Below are positions 51,065 to 59,453 of a stretch of DNA of 64,000 bases, in pieces. How positions within the stretch are numbered: position 1 is the stretch's first letter; each line of letters begins with the position of its first letter. The notes under the pieces are model-generated. The model was not told where the DNA came from and searched no databases. It saw nothing but the letters and a program-made list of their open reading frames with translations. This DNA comes from Sphingobium chungbukense. Its GTDB lineage: Bacteria; Pseudomonadota; Alphaproteobacteria; Sphingomonadales; Sphingomonadaceae. Both the position numbers and the translations under genes were made by a program. The DNA lies in assembly GCF_001005725.1 (NCBI RefSeq), contig NZ_LBIC01000021.1, forward strand, positions 31,838-95,837. The letters are read 5' to 3'.

Positions 51065-51293
51065 GATGGACCTCGCAGACTCACCCAGACCCCGCAAAGG
51101 AAATATTAACATTTTGCCATGAAATTGCCATGTTTATTCACTTGACAGTTGCAAAAAAGACGCAGCCGAAACGACTGCAAAAACTCCCCGCCTTTCTCTT
51201 CACTTACCGGGGAGCCACCCCTTCTCTCGCCACAGCGCCGAGGCGGAAAATTGTGCCGGAACGGGAAATCGCGGAATCTACAGCGTGCTTGCC

Positions 51294-52109
51294 CTATTCC
51301 CCCACGGCTTCCGCTCTGGCGATAAGCGCCTTGGCTTCCGCGACATGCATGCCTTCGACCATGCGCCCCTCGAAGCGCTCCGCGCCGCCCGTCACCGCCT
51401 CGATCAACCGGCGCGCATCCGCCACGGCCTGCGGGTCGGGGCCGAACACCTGATTGGCGACCGGCACCTGGCTGGGGTGGATCAGCGTCTTGCCGTCGAA
51501 GCCCAGCCCATGGCCAGCAGCGCATTCGGCCTCGAACCCGGCCTCGTCATCCAGCCGGTTGAACACACCGTCGAACACCGCGATCCCCGCCGCCCGCGCC
51601 GCGAGGATGACCGATTGCAGGGACAGCGCCAGCCCCTCGCGCCCGACCGACGGCGGGATGCCCAGATCCTGCCGTAGGTCATTATTCCCCATGAACAGCG
51701 CGGCGCAGCCTTCCACCGCCGCGATCGCGGGCGCCGCCATCACGCCCGCCGCGCTTTCGATCATCGCGATCACCGGTTTCTGGCAGACGCTGAACACATC
51801 CTTCACCTGTTTGGGATTTTCGGCCTTGGGCAACACCACATAATCAGCGGCAGACCCCTTTACCGCCACCATTTCCCGCCCATGCCAGGGCGTGCCCTCG
51901 ATATTGATGCGCACCGCGACCAGACGTCCGCCAAATCCCTCCGCCACGGCATCGACCGCATGGGCCAGCGCCTCGTCCTTGCGGTCGTCCGGCACCGCGT
52001 CCTCGAGGTCGAGGATCACCAGGTCGCACGGCAGGGTCCGCGCCTTGGCGATGGCGCGGGCGTTCGATGCAGGCAGGAACAGCAAGGATCGGGCATGGCG
52101 CAACAACAT
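51294..52109 (-). CDS. HpcH/HpaI aldolase / citrate lyase beta-like protein (CitE-like)
   Basis: This protein has 271 residues from the ATG at 52109, with AGGAG upstream. It shows the CitE fold: LRHARSLLFLPASNARAIAK, CDLVILDLEDAVPDDRKDEA (metal-binding Glu and Asp), VVLPKAENPKQVKDV, IAMIESAAGVMAAPAIAAV, and GFDGKTLIHPSQVPVANQVF. Such stand-alone proteins act as malyl-, citramalyl- or beta-methylmalyl-CoA lyases or thioesterases. No citrate lyase alpha or gamma subunits are nearby, so a role in CoA-ester cleavage is more likely than citrate fermentation. Confidence 0.88.
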   Translation of the reverse strand: MLLRHARSLLFLPASNARAIAKARTLPCDLVILDLEDAVPDDRKDEALAHAVDAVAEGFGGRLVAVRINIEGTPWHGREMVAVKGSAADYVVLPKAENPKQVKDVFSVCQKPVIAMIESAAGVMAAPAIAAVEGCAALFMGNNDLRQDLGIPPSVGREGLALSLQSVILAARAAGIAVFDGVFNRLDDEAGFEAECAAGHGLGFDGKTLIHPSQVPVANQVFGPDPQAVADARRLIEAVTGGAERFEGRMVEGMHVAEAKALIARAEAVGE

Positions 52110-52188
52110 GATGAAACTCCTATCGCTTTGCCTTTTCCCATTCATGATTTCACGTCATAGTCCAAGCAGATTCCGGGGGAGTACAGCC

Positions 52189-53151
52189 ATGTTGACGACA
52201 TTCGCGCTGACGGTGACATTTCTGGTGCTCTTCTATCTGGCGGTGAGCGTCAAGGTGGTGCGCCAGGGCTATCAATATACCATAGAACGGTTCGGCCGCT
52301 TCACCGAAGTCGCGCGCCCCGGCCTCAATTTCTACCCCGCCTTCTTCTATGCCGTGGGGCGGAAGATCAACATGATGGAACAAGTGGTCGACATTCCGGG
52401 GCAGGAAATCATCACCAAGGACAATGCCATGGTCTCGGTCGACGGCGTCGTGTTCTTCCAGGTGCTGGACGCGGCCAAGGCGGCCTATGAAGTGTCGGAA
52501 CTTTATGTCGCGATCATGCAGCTCGCCACCACCAACCTGCGCACGGTGATGGGGTCGATGGACCTCGACGAAACCCTGTCCAAGCGCGACGAGATCAATG
52601 CGCGGCTGCTTTCGGTGGTCGATCATGCCACCAATGCCTGGGGCATCAAGATCACCCGCGTCGAACTCAAGGACATCCGCCCCCCCGCCGATATCGTCAA
52701 CGCCATGGGCCGCCAGATGAAGGCCGAGCGCGAGAAGCGCGCCCTCATCCTGGAATCGGAAGGCCTGCGCGCCTCGGAAATCCTGAAGGCCGAAGGACAG
52801 AAGCAGAGCCAGATCCTGGAAGCGGAAGGCCGCCGCGAAGCCGCCTTCCGCGACGCCGAAGCCCGCGAGCGCGAGGCGGAGGCCGAAGCCAAGGCGACGC
52901 AGATGGTCTCCGAAGCCATCGCATCCGGCAATGCGCAGGCGATCAACTATTTCGTCGCGCAGAAATATGTCGAGGCGGTCAGCCAGTTCGCCACCTCCCC
53001 CAATGCCAAGACCATTCTCTTCCCGGTCGAGGCGACCCAGTTGATCGGCACGCTGGGCGGCATCGGCGCGTTGGCGAAGGACGCACTGGGCGGCGAGACA
53101 CCGCCCCCTGGCCCGCCCCGGCGCGCTCCCTTCGGACAGGGGCAAGGCTGA
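52189..53151 (+). CDS. SPFH/Band 7 (stomatin-like) membrane protein
   Basis: This protein has 320 residues, with GGGGGAG before the ATG at 52189. An N-terminal membrane segment (MLTTFALTVTFLVLFYLAVS) is followed by the SPFH domain (about 25-190: QGYQYTIERFGRFTEVARPG, DIPGQEIITKDNAMVSVDG) and a long charged coiled coil (about 185-245: EGLRASEILKAEGQKQSQIL, EAEGRREAAFRDAEARERE). It forms membrane-bound oligomers (QmcA/stomatin type). The stop overlaps the ATG of the NfeD gene (TGATG), the usual SPFH-NfeD pair. Confidence 0.93.
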   Translation: MLTTFALTVTFLVLFYLAVSVKVVRQGYQYTIERFGRFTEVARPGLNFYPAFFYAVGRKINMMEQVVDIPGQEIITKDNAMVSVDGVVFFQVLDAAKAAYEVSELYVAIMQLATTNLRTVMGSMDLDETLSKRDEINARLLSVVDHATNAWGIKITRVELKDIRPPADIVNAMGRQMKAEREKRALILESEGLRASEILKAEGQKQSQILEAEGRREAAFRDAEAREREAEAEAKATQMVSEAIASGNAQAINYFVAQKYVEAVSQFATSPNAKTILFPVEATQLIGTLGGIGALAKDALGGETPPPGPPRRAPFGQGQG

Positions 53152-53594
53152 TGGAATGGCTCAGCCTGCTGGACGACCATTGGGGTTGGCTGGTCTTCGC
53201 CGCGCTATTGGGCGTGGGGGAAGTGCTGCTGCCCGGCGTATTCCTCATCTGGGTGGCGCTGGCGGCGGCCGTGACGGGGCTGGTCGCGTTAATTCTTCCT
53301 GTTCCGCTGCCGGTGCAATTGCTGTTGTTCTCTGCGCTGTGCCTGGTTTCGGTCTGGGGCGGGCGACGCTGGTACAGCAGCAATCCGGTGGATTCGCAGG
53401 ATCCGCTGCTCAACGACCGCACGGCGCGGCTTGTGGGCGAGATCGTCATCGTGGTCGAACCGATCGACAACGGCCGCGGACGGGTGAAGGTGGGAGACGG
53501 CGTCTGGTCCTGCCGTGGACCCGACGCGCCGGCAGGCACCAGAGTCCGGGTGATCGGCGCGGAAGCTTCGGTGCTGAAAGTGGAACTGGCCTGA
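53151..53594 (+). CDS. NfeD-family membrane protein
   Basis: This 147-residue protein has three membrane-type segments in the first 70 residues (WLVFAALLGVGEVLLPGVFL, WVALAAAVTGLVALILPVPL, LLLFSALCLVSVWGG) and a C-terminal OB-fold (about 80-147: LVGEIVIVVEPIDNGRGRVK, DGVWSCRGPDAPAGTRVRV). This is the short NfeD form without the ClpP-like protease part. It partners the SPFH protein encoded immediately upstream. Confidence 0.92.
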   Translation: MEWLSLLDDHWGWLVFAALLGVGEVLLPGVFLIWVALAAAVTGLVALILPVPLPVQLLLFSALCLVSVWGGRRWYSSNPVDSQDPLLNDRTARLVGEIVIVVEPIDNGRGRVKVGDGVWSCRGPDAPAGTRVRVIGAEASVLKVELA

Positions 53595-53761
53595 GGGTGG
53601 CTTTGGGTGGTTTCGCACCTTTTCCCGTTCGTCACCCCCGACCGATCCGGTATCCCGCTTCCTATCATGGACAAAGCCAAGCGGCCTGTCCCCCAACTGG
53701 CCGAAGGGCTCCGCAGCGACGATCGTTGCATGATCGGGGGATAACCCGCTATCCCTTTCCC

Positions 53762-56548
53762 ATGCCTCAGAATCATCTCTACCTCGTCGACGGCAGCGGC
53801 TACATCTTCCGCGCCTATCACCAGCTTCCGCCGCTTACGAACAAGCATGGCCAGCCCGTCGGCGCGGTCTATGGCTACACCACCATGCTCTGGAAGCTGG
53901 CGGACGAGTTGGGCAAGGCCGAGGGTCCGACCCATCTTGCAGTGATACTGGACAAGGGCAGCCACACCTTCCGCAACGACATGTACGACCAGTATAAGGC
54001 GAACCGCCCGCCGGCACCGGAAGACCTCGTCCCGCAATTCCCGATGATCCGCGACGCCACCCGCGCCTTCTCCCTCCCCTGCATCGAGGAAGCGGGTTTC
54101 GAGGCCGACGACATCATCGCCAGCTATACGAAAGCCGCCGTCGCGGCGGGCTGGCATGTCACCATCGTCAGCTCCGACAAGGATCTGATGCAGCTCATCC
54201 AGCCCGGCGTCGACATGTACGACACGATGAAGAATGAGCGGCGCGGCGCCGACTATGTCATGACCAAATTCGGCGTCCAGCCCGAGCAATTGGGCGACGT
54301 GCTGGCGCTGATGGGCGACAGCGTCGACAATGTGCCCGGCATCCCCGGCATCGGCCCCAAGACCGCCGCCAAGCTCATCAGCGAATATGGCAATCTGGAA
54401 GCCGCGCTCGAAGCCGCGCCTTCGATGAAAAAGTCGAAGATGCAGGAAAATCTCATCGCCCATGCCGACATGGCGCGCCTCTCGCGCCGCCTCGTCGCGC
54501 TGCACGATGCGATGGACCTGCCCGAACCGCTGGACGACCTGACGCTCAAGGGCATCCCGCTTGAGCCGTTGCAGGCCTTCCTCGAACATCATGGCTTCAA
54601 GTCGCTGCTCGCCCGCGCAGGCGCGCCCGCCGCCGCCGTGGCAGTGGCGACCGCGGCCGCCGCCGTCACGCAAGCGACGCCCCCCGCCGCCCCGGTCCAT
54701 GAGGAAGAGCCGCCGATCGACCGCAGCCTCTACGAAACGGTCGTTACCGATGAAGCGCTCGACCGCTGGATCGCCGCCGCTCATGCAGAAGGTCTGGTCG
54801 CCGTCGACACCGAAACCGATATGCTCGACTGCGTCTCCTGCGCGCTGGTCGGCGTCAGCCTCGCCGTCGGCCCCAACGCCGCCTGCTACATCCCCGTCGG
54901 CCATGGCGGAAGGGACATGTTCGCGGAAAAGCCCGACCAGCTCCCCCTCGCCCTCGTCCTTGCCAAGTTGAAGCCGCTGCTCGAAGACGACAGCGTCCTC
55001 AAAATCGGCCAGAACCTGAAATATGACATCACGGTCCTGCGCCGCCATGGGATCGAAATCACGCCCTATGACGACACCATCGTCATGAGCTTCGACCTCG
55101 ACGCGGGCCAGAGCCTCGCCGGCCACGGCATGGACGAGGCGGCACGGGTCCACCTCAACCATACATGCATCAGCTTCAAGGATGTGTGCGGCACCGGCAA
55201 GAGCCAGATCAGCTTCGCGGAAGTCCCGCTCGACAAGGCGACCGAATATGCCGCCGAGGACGCGGATGTCACGCTGCGCCTGTGGAAGCTGTTCAAGACC
55301 CGCGTCGCCCATGAAGGCGCGACCCGCGTTTATGAACTGGTCGACCGCCCGCTTGTCTCCGTGATCGCGAAGATGGAGCATGAAGGCATCAAGGTCGACC
55401 GCGAAGCCCTCTCCCGCCTCTCCGCCGAATTCACCGCCGGCATCGCCGCGCTGGAGACGGAAATCCATGGCTTGGCGGGCCAGCCCTTCGCCATCGGATC
55501 GACCCAGCAGCTTGGCGCGATCCTGTTCGAGAAAATGGGATATAAAGGCGGCAAGAAGGGCAAGTCCGGCGCCTATTCCACCGACGTCACCATCCTTGAG
55601 CAGTTGAAGGCCCAGGGCGCGGAAATCGCTGGAAAAATCCTCGACTGGCGACAGCTTTCCAAGCTCAAATCCACCTATACCGACGCGCTCCAGGCCCAGA
55701 TCAACAGGGACACCAGCCGCGTCCACACCAGCTACAGCCTGTCGGGCGCGCAGACCGGCCGCCTGTCCTCGACCGACCCCAATCTCCAGAACATCCCGAT
55801 CCGCACCGAGGTCGGCCGCCAGATCCGCCACGCCTTCGTGGCCGAGCCCGGCAATGTGATCCTGGCGGCGGACTATAGCCAGATCGAACTGCGCCTCGCC
55901 GCCCATATGGCGGACGTGCCCGCGCTCAAGGAAGCCTTCGCCAATGGGGAGGACATCCACGCCGCCACGGCCCAGCAATTGTTCGGAGAGGTCAACCGCG
56001 ACACGCGCGGCCGGGCCAAGACGATCAACTTCGCGATCCTTTACGGCATTAGCCGCTGGGGTCTCGCGGGACGGCTGGAGATCAGCGCCGACGAAGCGCA
56101 GGACATGATCAGCCGCTATTATGAGCGCTTCCCCGGCATCAGCCTCTACATCACCGATACCATCGAAAAGGCGCGGGAGCGCGGCTACACCGAAACCCTT
56201 TTCGGCCGCAAAACCTGGTTCCCACGGATCAAGGCGTCCGTCCAGCATGAACGCCAGGGCGCCGAACGCGCCGCGATCAACGCCCCGATCCAGGGCACCA
56301 GCGCCGACATCATCAAACGTGCCATGGCCCGCATGGGACCGGCGCTGGCGGCGGAAGGGCTGCATGACGTCAAGATGCTGCTGCAAGTGCATGACGAGCT
56401 GGTGTTCGAACTACCGGAGGGCGATGTGGAGCAGGCCAGTGCCATCATCCGCCGCGTCATGGCAGGCGCCGCCGAACCGATCGTGAAACTCAGCGTGCCG
56501 CTAGGAGTAGAAATCGGCCACGGTCCAAGCTGGGGCGCGGCGCACTAA
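53762..56548 (+). CDS. polA: DNA polymerase I
   Basis: This 928-residue protein has all three domains. The 5'-3' exonuclease (about 1-290) shows LYLVDGSGYIFRAYH, EADDIIASY and VDNVPGIPGIGPKTA. The 3'-5' proofreading domain (about 320-520) keeps VAVDTETD, NLKYDITVL and YAAEDADVT, so the metal-binding residues look intact. The polymerase domain has motif A DYSQIELRLAAHMA, motif B RGRAKTINFAILYGIS and motif C LLQVHDELVFEL. It replaces RNA primers and fills gaps. It stands alone, followed by a dispersed palindromic repeat. Confidence 0.97.
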   Translation: MPQNHLYLVDGSGYIFRAYHQLPPLTNKHGQPVGAVYGYTTMLWKLADELGKAEGPTHLAVILDKGSHTFRNDMYDQYKANRPPAPEDLVPQFPMIRDATRAFSLPCIEEAGFEADDIIASYTKAAVAAGWHVTIVSSDKDLMQLIQPGVDMYDTMKNERRGADYVMTKFGVQPEQLGDVLALMGDSVDNVPGIPGIGPKTAAKLISEYGNLEAALEAAPSMKKSKMQENLIAHADMARLSRRLVALHDAMDLPEPLDDLTLKGIPLEPLQAFLEHHGFKSLLARAGAPAAAVAVATAAAAVTQATPPAAPVHEEEPPIDRSLYETVVTDEALDRWIAAAHAEGLVAVDTETDMLDCVSCALVGVSLAVGPNAACYIPVGHGGRDMFAEKPDQLPLALVLAKLKPLLEDDSVLKIGQNLKYDITVLRRHGIEITPYDDTIVMSFDLDAGQSLAGHGMDEAARVHLNHTCISFKDVCGTGKSQISFAEVPLDKATEYAAEDADVTLRLWKLFKTRVAHEGATRVYELVDRPLVSVIAKMEHEGIKVDREALSRLSAEFTAGIAALETEIHGLAGQPFAIGSTQQLGAILFEKMGYKGGKKGKSGAYSTDVTILEQLKAQGAEIAGKILDWRQLSKLKSTYTDALQAQINRDTSRVHTSYSLSGAQTGRLSSTDPNLQNIPIRTEVGRQIRHAFVAEPGNVILAADYSQIELRLAAHMADVPALKEAFANGEDIHAATAQQLFGEVNRDTRGRAKTINFAILYGISRWGLAGRLEISADEAQDMISRYYERFPGISLYITDTIEKARERGYTETLFGRKTWFPRIKASVQHERQGAERAAINAPIQGTSADIIKRAMARMGPALAAEGLHDVKMLLQVHDELVFELPEGDVEQASAIIRRVMAGAAEPIVKLSVPLGVEIGHGPSWGAAH

Positions 56549-56563
56549 AAATTCTTCCTGACC

Positions 56564-56593
56564 CCGTCATCCCAGCGAAAGCTGGGGTGACGG
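56564..56593. repeat. Palindromic extragenic repeat (CCGTCAtCCCAGC type)
   Basis: CCGTCATCCCAGC-GAAA-GCTGGGGTGACGG forms a 13-base stem with one G-T pair and a GAAA tetraloop. It lies between the convergent polA and mannose-1-phosphate guanylyltransferase genes. This sequence type recurs in intergenic regions of many sphingomonads; here it may also terminate transcription. Confidence 0.7.
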
Positions 56594-56601
56594 ATGAACG
56601 T

Positions 56602-58050
56602 TCACTTCCGCGCATACCTATCTTCATAACGGACGATATCATCCTCACCCAGATAGGTTCCGGTCTGCACCTCGATGAACACAACGGGAATCTTCCCCGG
56701 ATTCTCGACCCGGTGCTTCGCCCCAGCGGGCACATAAAGCGATTGGTTTTCCGTCAACAGCGTCACCTTTTCGTCCACCGTGACCTTGGCTGTCCCCTCG
56801 ACGACGATCCAATGCTCCGACCGATGGAAGTGACTCTGTAAGCTCAGCGACTGGCCTGGCTGCACGGTAATCCGCTTCACCTGGAAACGCTCCCCCGCAA
56901 GCAGCCCTTCCACCCAGCCCCAGGGCCGGTGGTCCTTGGGAAAGCTCTCCGCCTGCACAGCGCCCTTGGCCTTCAGCGCCTCGACCGCCAGCTTCACATC
57001 CTGGGCCCGGCTCTTGTCCGCAATCAGCACCGCATCGTTCATCGCCACGGCAATGATGTTGCTGAGCCCGATGCCGACCAGTTCCATGCCCTCGCTGTCC
57101 GACCGCAGCAATGTGTCACTGCAATCGATCGCCGTCGCTCCGCCGCTCACCGTGACGCCGTCTCCGTCCGGCCCGGCATGGCTCCACACCGCATCCCAGC
57201 CGCCCAGGTCCGACCAGCCGGAATCATAGGGCACGACCGACAGATTGCCTGCCCGCTCCATGATCGCATAATCGATGGAAATGTCCGGCGCTCGCCCCCA
57301 GGACTCCGGAGCCAGGCGCAGGAAACCAAGGTCGCCCTCCGCCTGCTCCACCGCAGGCACCACCGCCGCAAGGACATCGGGGGCATGCGCCTCGAACGCC
57401 GCGACCAGATCCTTCGCCGCGAACAGGAAAATCCCCGCATTCCAGAGATGATCGCCACGGGCCAGCATCTCGCCCGCCCGCTCGGCATTGGGCTTTTCGA
57501 CAAAGCGGGCCAGCTTGATCGGCTCGCCCGACCCATCGGGCTTGGCGACGACCTGCAAATAGCCATAACCCGTCTCCGGTCGCGTCGGCGCAATCCCGAA
57601 GGTCACCAGATCGCCGGCACGAGCAGCGCCGAGGCCCCGGCTCACCGCCGCGCGGAAAGCATCGGCATCGGGAACCACCTGATCCGAAGGCGCCACCAGC
57701 ATCACCGCTTCGGGGTCATGCGCGATCAGATGCAGTGCCGCCGCCAAAATGGCGGGCGCGGTATTGCGCACCGAAGGCTCGATCATGATCGCCTCAGCGT
57801 CGACGCCTTCCTGCGCGAGTTGCTCGGCCACGATGAAACGGAAAGTCGCGTTGGTCAGCACCACCGGGCGAGCAAAGCCATAACCCTCGCCATCGCCCGA
57901 CAATCGCCGCACCACGGAGCGGAACAATGTGTCCTCGCCCAGCAGGGGCACGAACTGCTTGGGATAGGATTTGCGCGACAACGGCCAAAGCCGCGTCCCC
58001 GATCCACCTGCCAAAATAACCGGCGTAACCCTTGCGCTCTGATCCGACAT
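56602..58050 (-). CDS. Mannose-1-phosphate guanylyltransferase / mannose-6-phosphate isomerase
   Basis: This protein has 482 residues from the ATG at 58050. The N-terminal nucleotidyltransferase domain (about 10-290) has VTPVILAGGSGTRLWPLSR, KSYPKQFVPLLGEDTLF, VEKPNAERAGEML and WNAGIFLFAA. The C-terminal cupin (about 360-480) is the type II phosphomannose isomerase: RPWGWVEGLLAGERFQVKRI, PGQSLSLQSHFHRSEHWIVV with metal-binding His and Glu. The enzyme makes GDP-mannose for exopolysaccharide or LPS sugars (XanB/AlgA/ManC type). It is convergent with polA. Confidence 0.93.
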   Translation of the reverse strand: MSDQSARVTPVILAGGSGTRLWPLSRKSYPKQFVPLLGEDTLFRSVVRRLSGDGEGYGFARPVVLTNATFRFIVAEQLAQEGVDAEAIMIEPSVRNTAPAILAAALHLIAHDPEAVMLVAPSDQVVPDADAFRAAVSRGLGAARAGDLVTFGIAPTRPETGYGYLQVVAKPDGSGEPIKLARFVEKPNAERAGEMLARGDHLWNAGIFLFAAKDLVAAFEAHAPDVLAAVVPAVEQAEGDLGFLRLAPESWGRAPDISIDYAIMERAGNLSVVPYDSGWSDLGGWDAVWSHAGPDGDGVTVSGGATAIDCSDTLLRSDSEGMELVGIGLSNIIAVAMNDAVLIADKSRAQDVKLAVEALKAKGAVQAESFPKDHRPWGWVEGLLAGERFQVKRITVQPGQSLSLQSHFHRSEHWIVVEGTAKVTVDEKVTLLTENQSLYVPAGAKHRVENPGKIPVVFIEVQTGTYLGEDDIVRYEDRYARK

Positions 58051-58143
58051 GCAACCTACTTGTTCGAAACGGCAAAACGATCCCGCGGGACCATGATTTC
58101 CCTCCATATCGCCATTCCGCACAAGCGCCTATGACGACGGCAT

Positions 58144-58175
58144 AAAAAAAAGCGGCCCGCAAATGGGCCGCTTTC
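58144..58175 (-). terminator. Terminator after the zinc-ribbon gene
   Basis: The stem AGCGGCCC / GGGCCGCT (58151-58158 with 58165-58172) is followed on the minus strand by eight T residues. It lies directly after the stop at 58178. Confidence 0.85.
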
Positions 58176-58177
58176 CG

Positions 58178-58441
58178 TCAATCGAACAGCTCTTCGAGAA
58201 AGCTCTTCTTCCGCTTCTTCCGATCATATCGCCCGTCGTCGCGATCCGGCCGGTAGCTGAGCTGCGGAGCCGGAATCCCGCCCACCGACCGCTCGATGAT
58301 CTTGTCGAGTTCGCCCCGGTCGAGCCAGACGCCCCGGCATTGCGGGCAATAGTCGATTTCGACCCCCTGCCGGTCCGTCATGGAGAGGCCCACATGGCAG
58401 ACCGGGCAGAGCATGGCCGACACCGCAGCCTGATCCCGCAT
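58178..58441 (-). CDS. TFIIB-type zinc-ribbon protein
   Basis: This 87-residue protein has two CxxC knuckles (CPVC and CPQC, about residues 12-36) with the sequence IDYCPQCRGVWLDRGELDKI typical of the zf-TFIIB family. The C-terminal half is charged and basic (DRKKRKKSFLEELF). GGGAG six bases before the ATG at 58441 supports this start, one base away from a shorter start lacking its own site. It follows the Bax inhibitor-1 gene after three bases, so the two are co-transcribed. The function is unknown. Confidence 0.85.
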   Translation of the reverse strand: MRDQAAVSAMLCPVCHVGLSMTDRQGVEIDYCPQCRGVWLDRGELDKIIERSVGGIPAPQLSYRPDRDDGRYDRKKRKKSFLEELFD

Positions 58442-58444
58442 CGC

Positions 58445-59155
58445 TTACTCCCGCTCGCCGGTGAGGCTCAGCAGCATCTGGAACAGGTTGACGAAGTTGA
58501 GGTACAGCGACAGCGCGCCCATCACCTGCATCTTCTGCGCCACTTCATGTCCGGCGTAAGTGAAATATTCCGACTTGATGCGCTGTACGTCCCAGGCGGT
58601 GAGGCCGGTGAAAACCACCACGCCGATGATCGAGATCACCATCTGCATGGCCGAAGAACCAAGGAAGATGTTGATCAGGCTGGCAACGACGATGCCGATC
58701 AGACCCATCATCAGGAACGACCCGAATTTCGACAGGTCGCGCCCGGTGGTATAGCCCCACAGCGCCATGGCGAGGAACATCACGGCGGCCGAGAAGAAGG
58801 CCTGCGCGATCGACCCGCCGGTAAAGACCAGGAAGATACTGGCCAGCGACACGCCCATCACGCCCGAAAAGGCGTAGAAGGCCATGCGCGCGCCCGCGGT
58901 CGTCATCTTTTCGATGCGGAAGCTGAAGAAGAACACGAAGGCCAGCGGCGCGAAGATCGCCACCCACTTCAAGGGCGTGCCGAAGATCGCGGCGGCCAGC
59001 ACCGGCGTATTGCCGATGAAAGCGGCGACCAGCCCGGTGATGACCAGGCCGATGCCCATATTGCGGAAAACGCCCAGCATGTGCGCGCGCAGCCCGGCGT
59101 CGGTCTGCGCCGTCTGGCTCGCACCATAGCCCGGCATACGAACGGGATTGTTCAC
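58445..59155 (-). CDS. Bax inhibitor-1 / YccA family membrane protein
   Basis: This protein has 236 residues from a GTG at 59155 with GGAG ten bases upstream; an ATG at 59137 lacks a site. It has seven membrane spans beginning LRAHMLGVFRNMGIGLVITG, with IFLVFTGGSIAQAFFSAAVM and the conserved last part LNFVNLFQMLLSLTG. Family members such as YbhL, YccA and human TMBIM proteins are pH-sensitive channels or FtsH regulators in the inner membrane. It shares its transcript with the zinc-ribbon gene and is divergent from cysS. Confidence 0.9.
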   Translation of the reverse strand: MNNPVRMPGYGASQTAQTDAGLRAHMLGVFRNMGIGLVITGLVAAFIGNTPVLAAAIFGTPLKWVAIFAPLAFVFFFSFRIEKMTTAGARMAFYAFSGVMGVSLASIFLVFTGGSIAQAFFSAAVMFLAMALWGYTTGRDLSKFGSFLMMGLIGIVVASLINIFLGSSAMQMVISIIGVVVFTGLTAWDVQRIKSEYFTYAGHEVAQKMQVMGALSLYLNFVNLFQMLLSLTGERE

Positions 59156-59453
59156 GGCGTTATCACTCCATCCAAAACACTGTAACGGATCGAGTGGCCG
59201 GCGCGGTCTTCGTGAGGTCAGAGGGGGGGCAAACACTCACGAACCTGCACCGAGCACACTCGATGCGGTCCGACATCACGGCTGGACATGTCACATCATC
59301 CAACCGCCAGAGGGGCCCGGCCCGCACAAGCAATATCGGTCGACCAACACGCCAATGCAAGGGATGGGGCAAGGGATCGGCGCCTCAGCAACAATTTGTT
59401 ACAAATGCCAAGGCCAGTTGACGCCTCGATCCGATCGCCGCATGGCTGCGCCC
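59156..59453. other. Divergent intergenic region upstream of cysS
   Basis: This 298-base stretch holds no gene I can support. It separates the minus-strand Bax1 gene from cysS and must carry promoters for both. Near cysS lies a perfect palindrome ATTTGT-T-ACAAAT (59394-59406) in an AT-rich patch, a possible operator or promoter element. Confidence 0.4.

Noticed and set aside
53156..53761. Upstream extension of polA in the same frame to 53156
   Set aside because: It overlaps the NfeD gene in another frame and the ATG at 53762 gives the canonical DNA polymerase I N-terminus.
52979..56392. An 1137-codon minus-strand frame opposite polA
   Set aside because: The polA frame shows every conserved motif; the opposite frame is a composition effect and has no recognisable domain.
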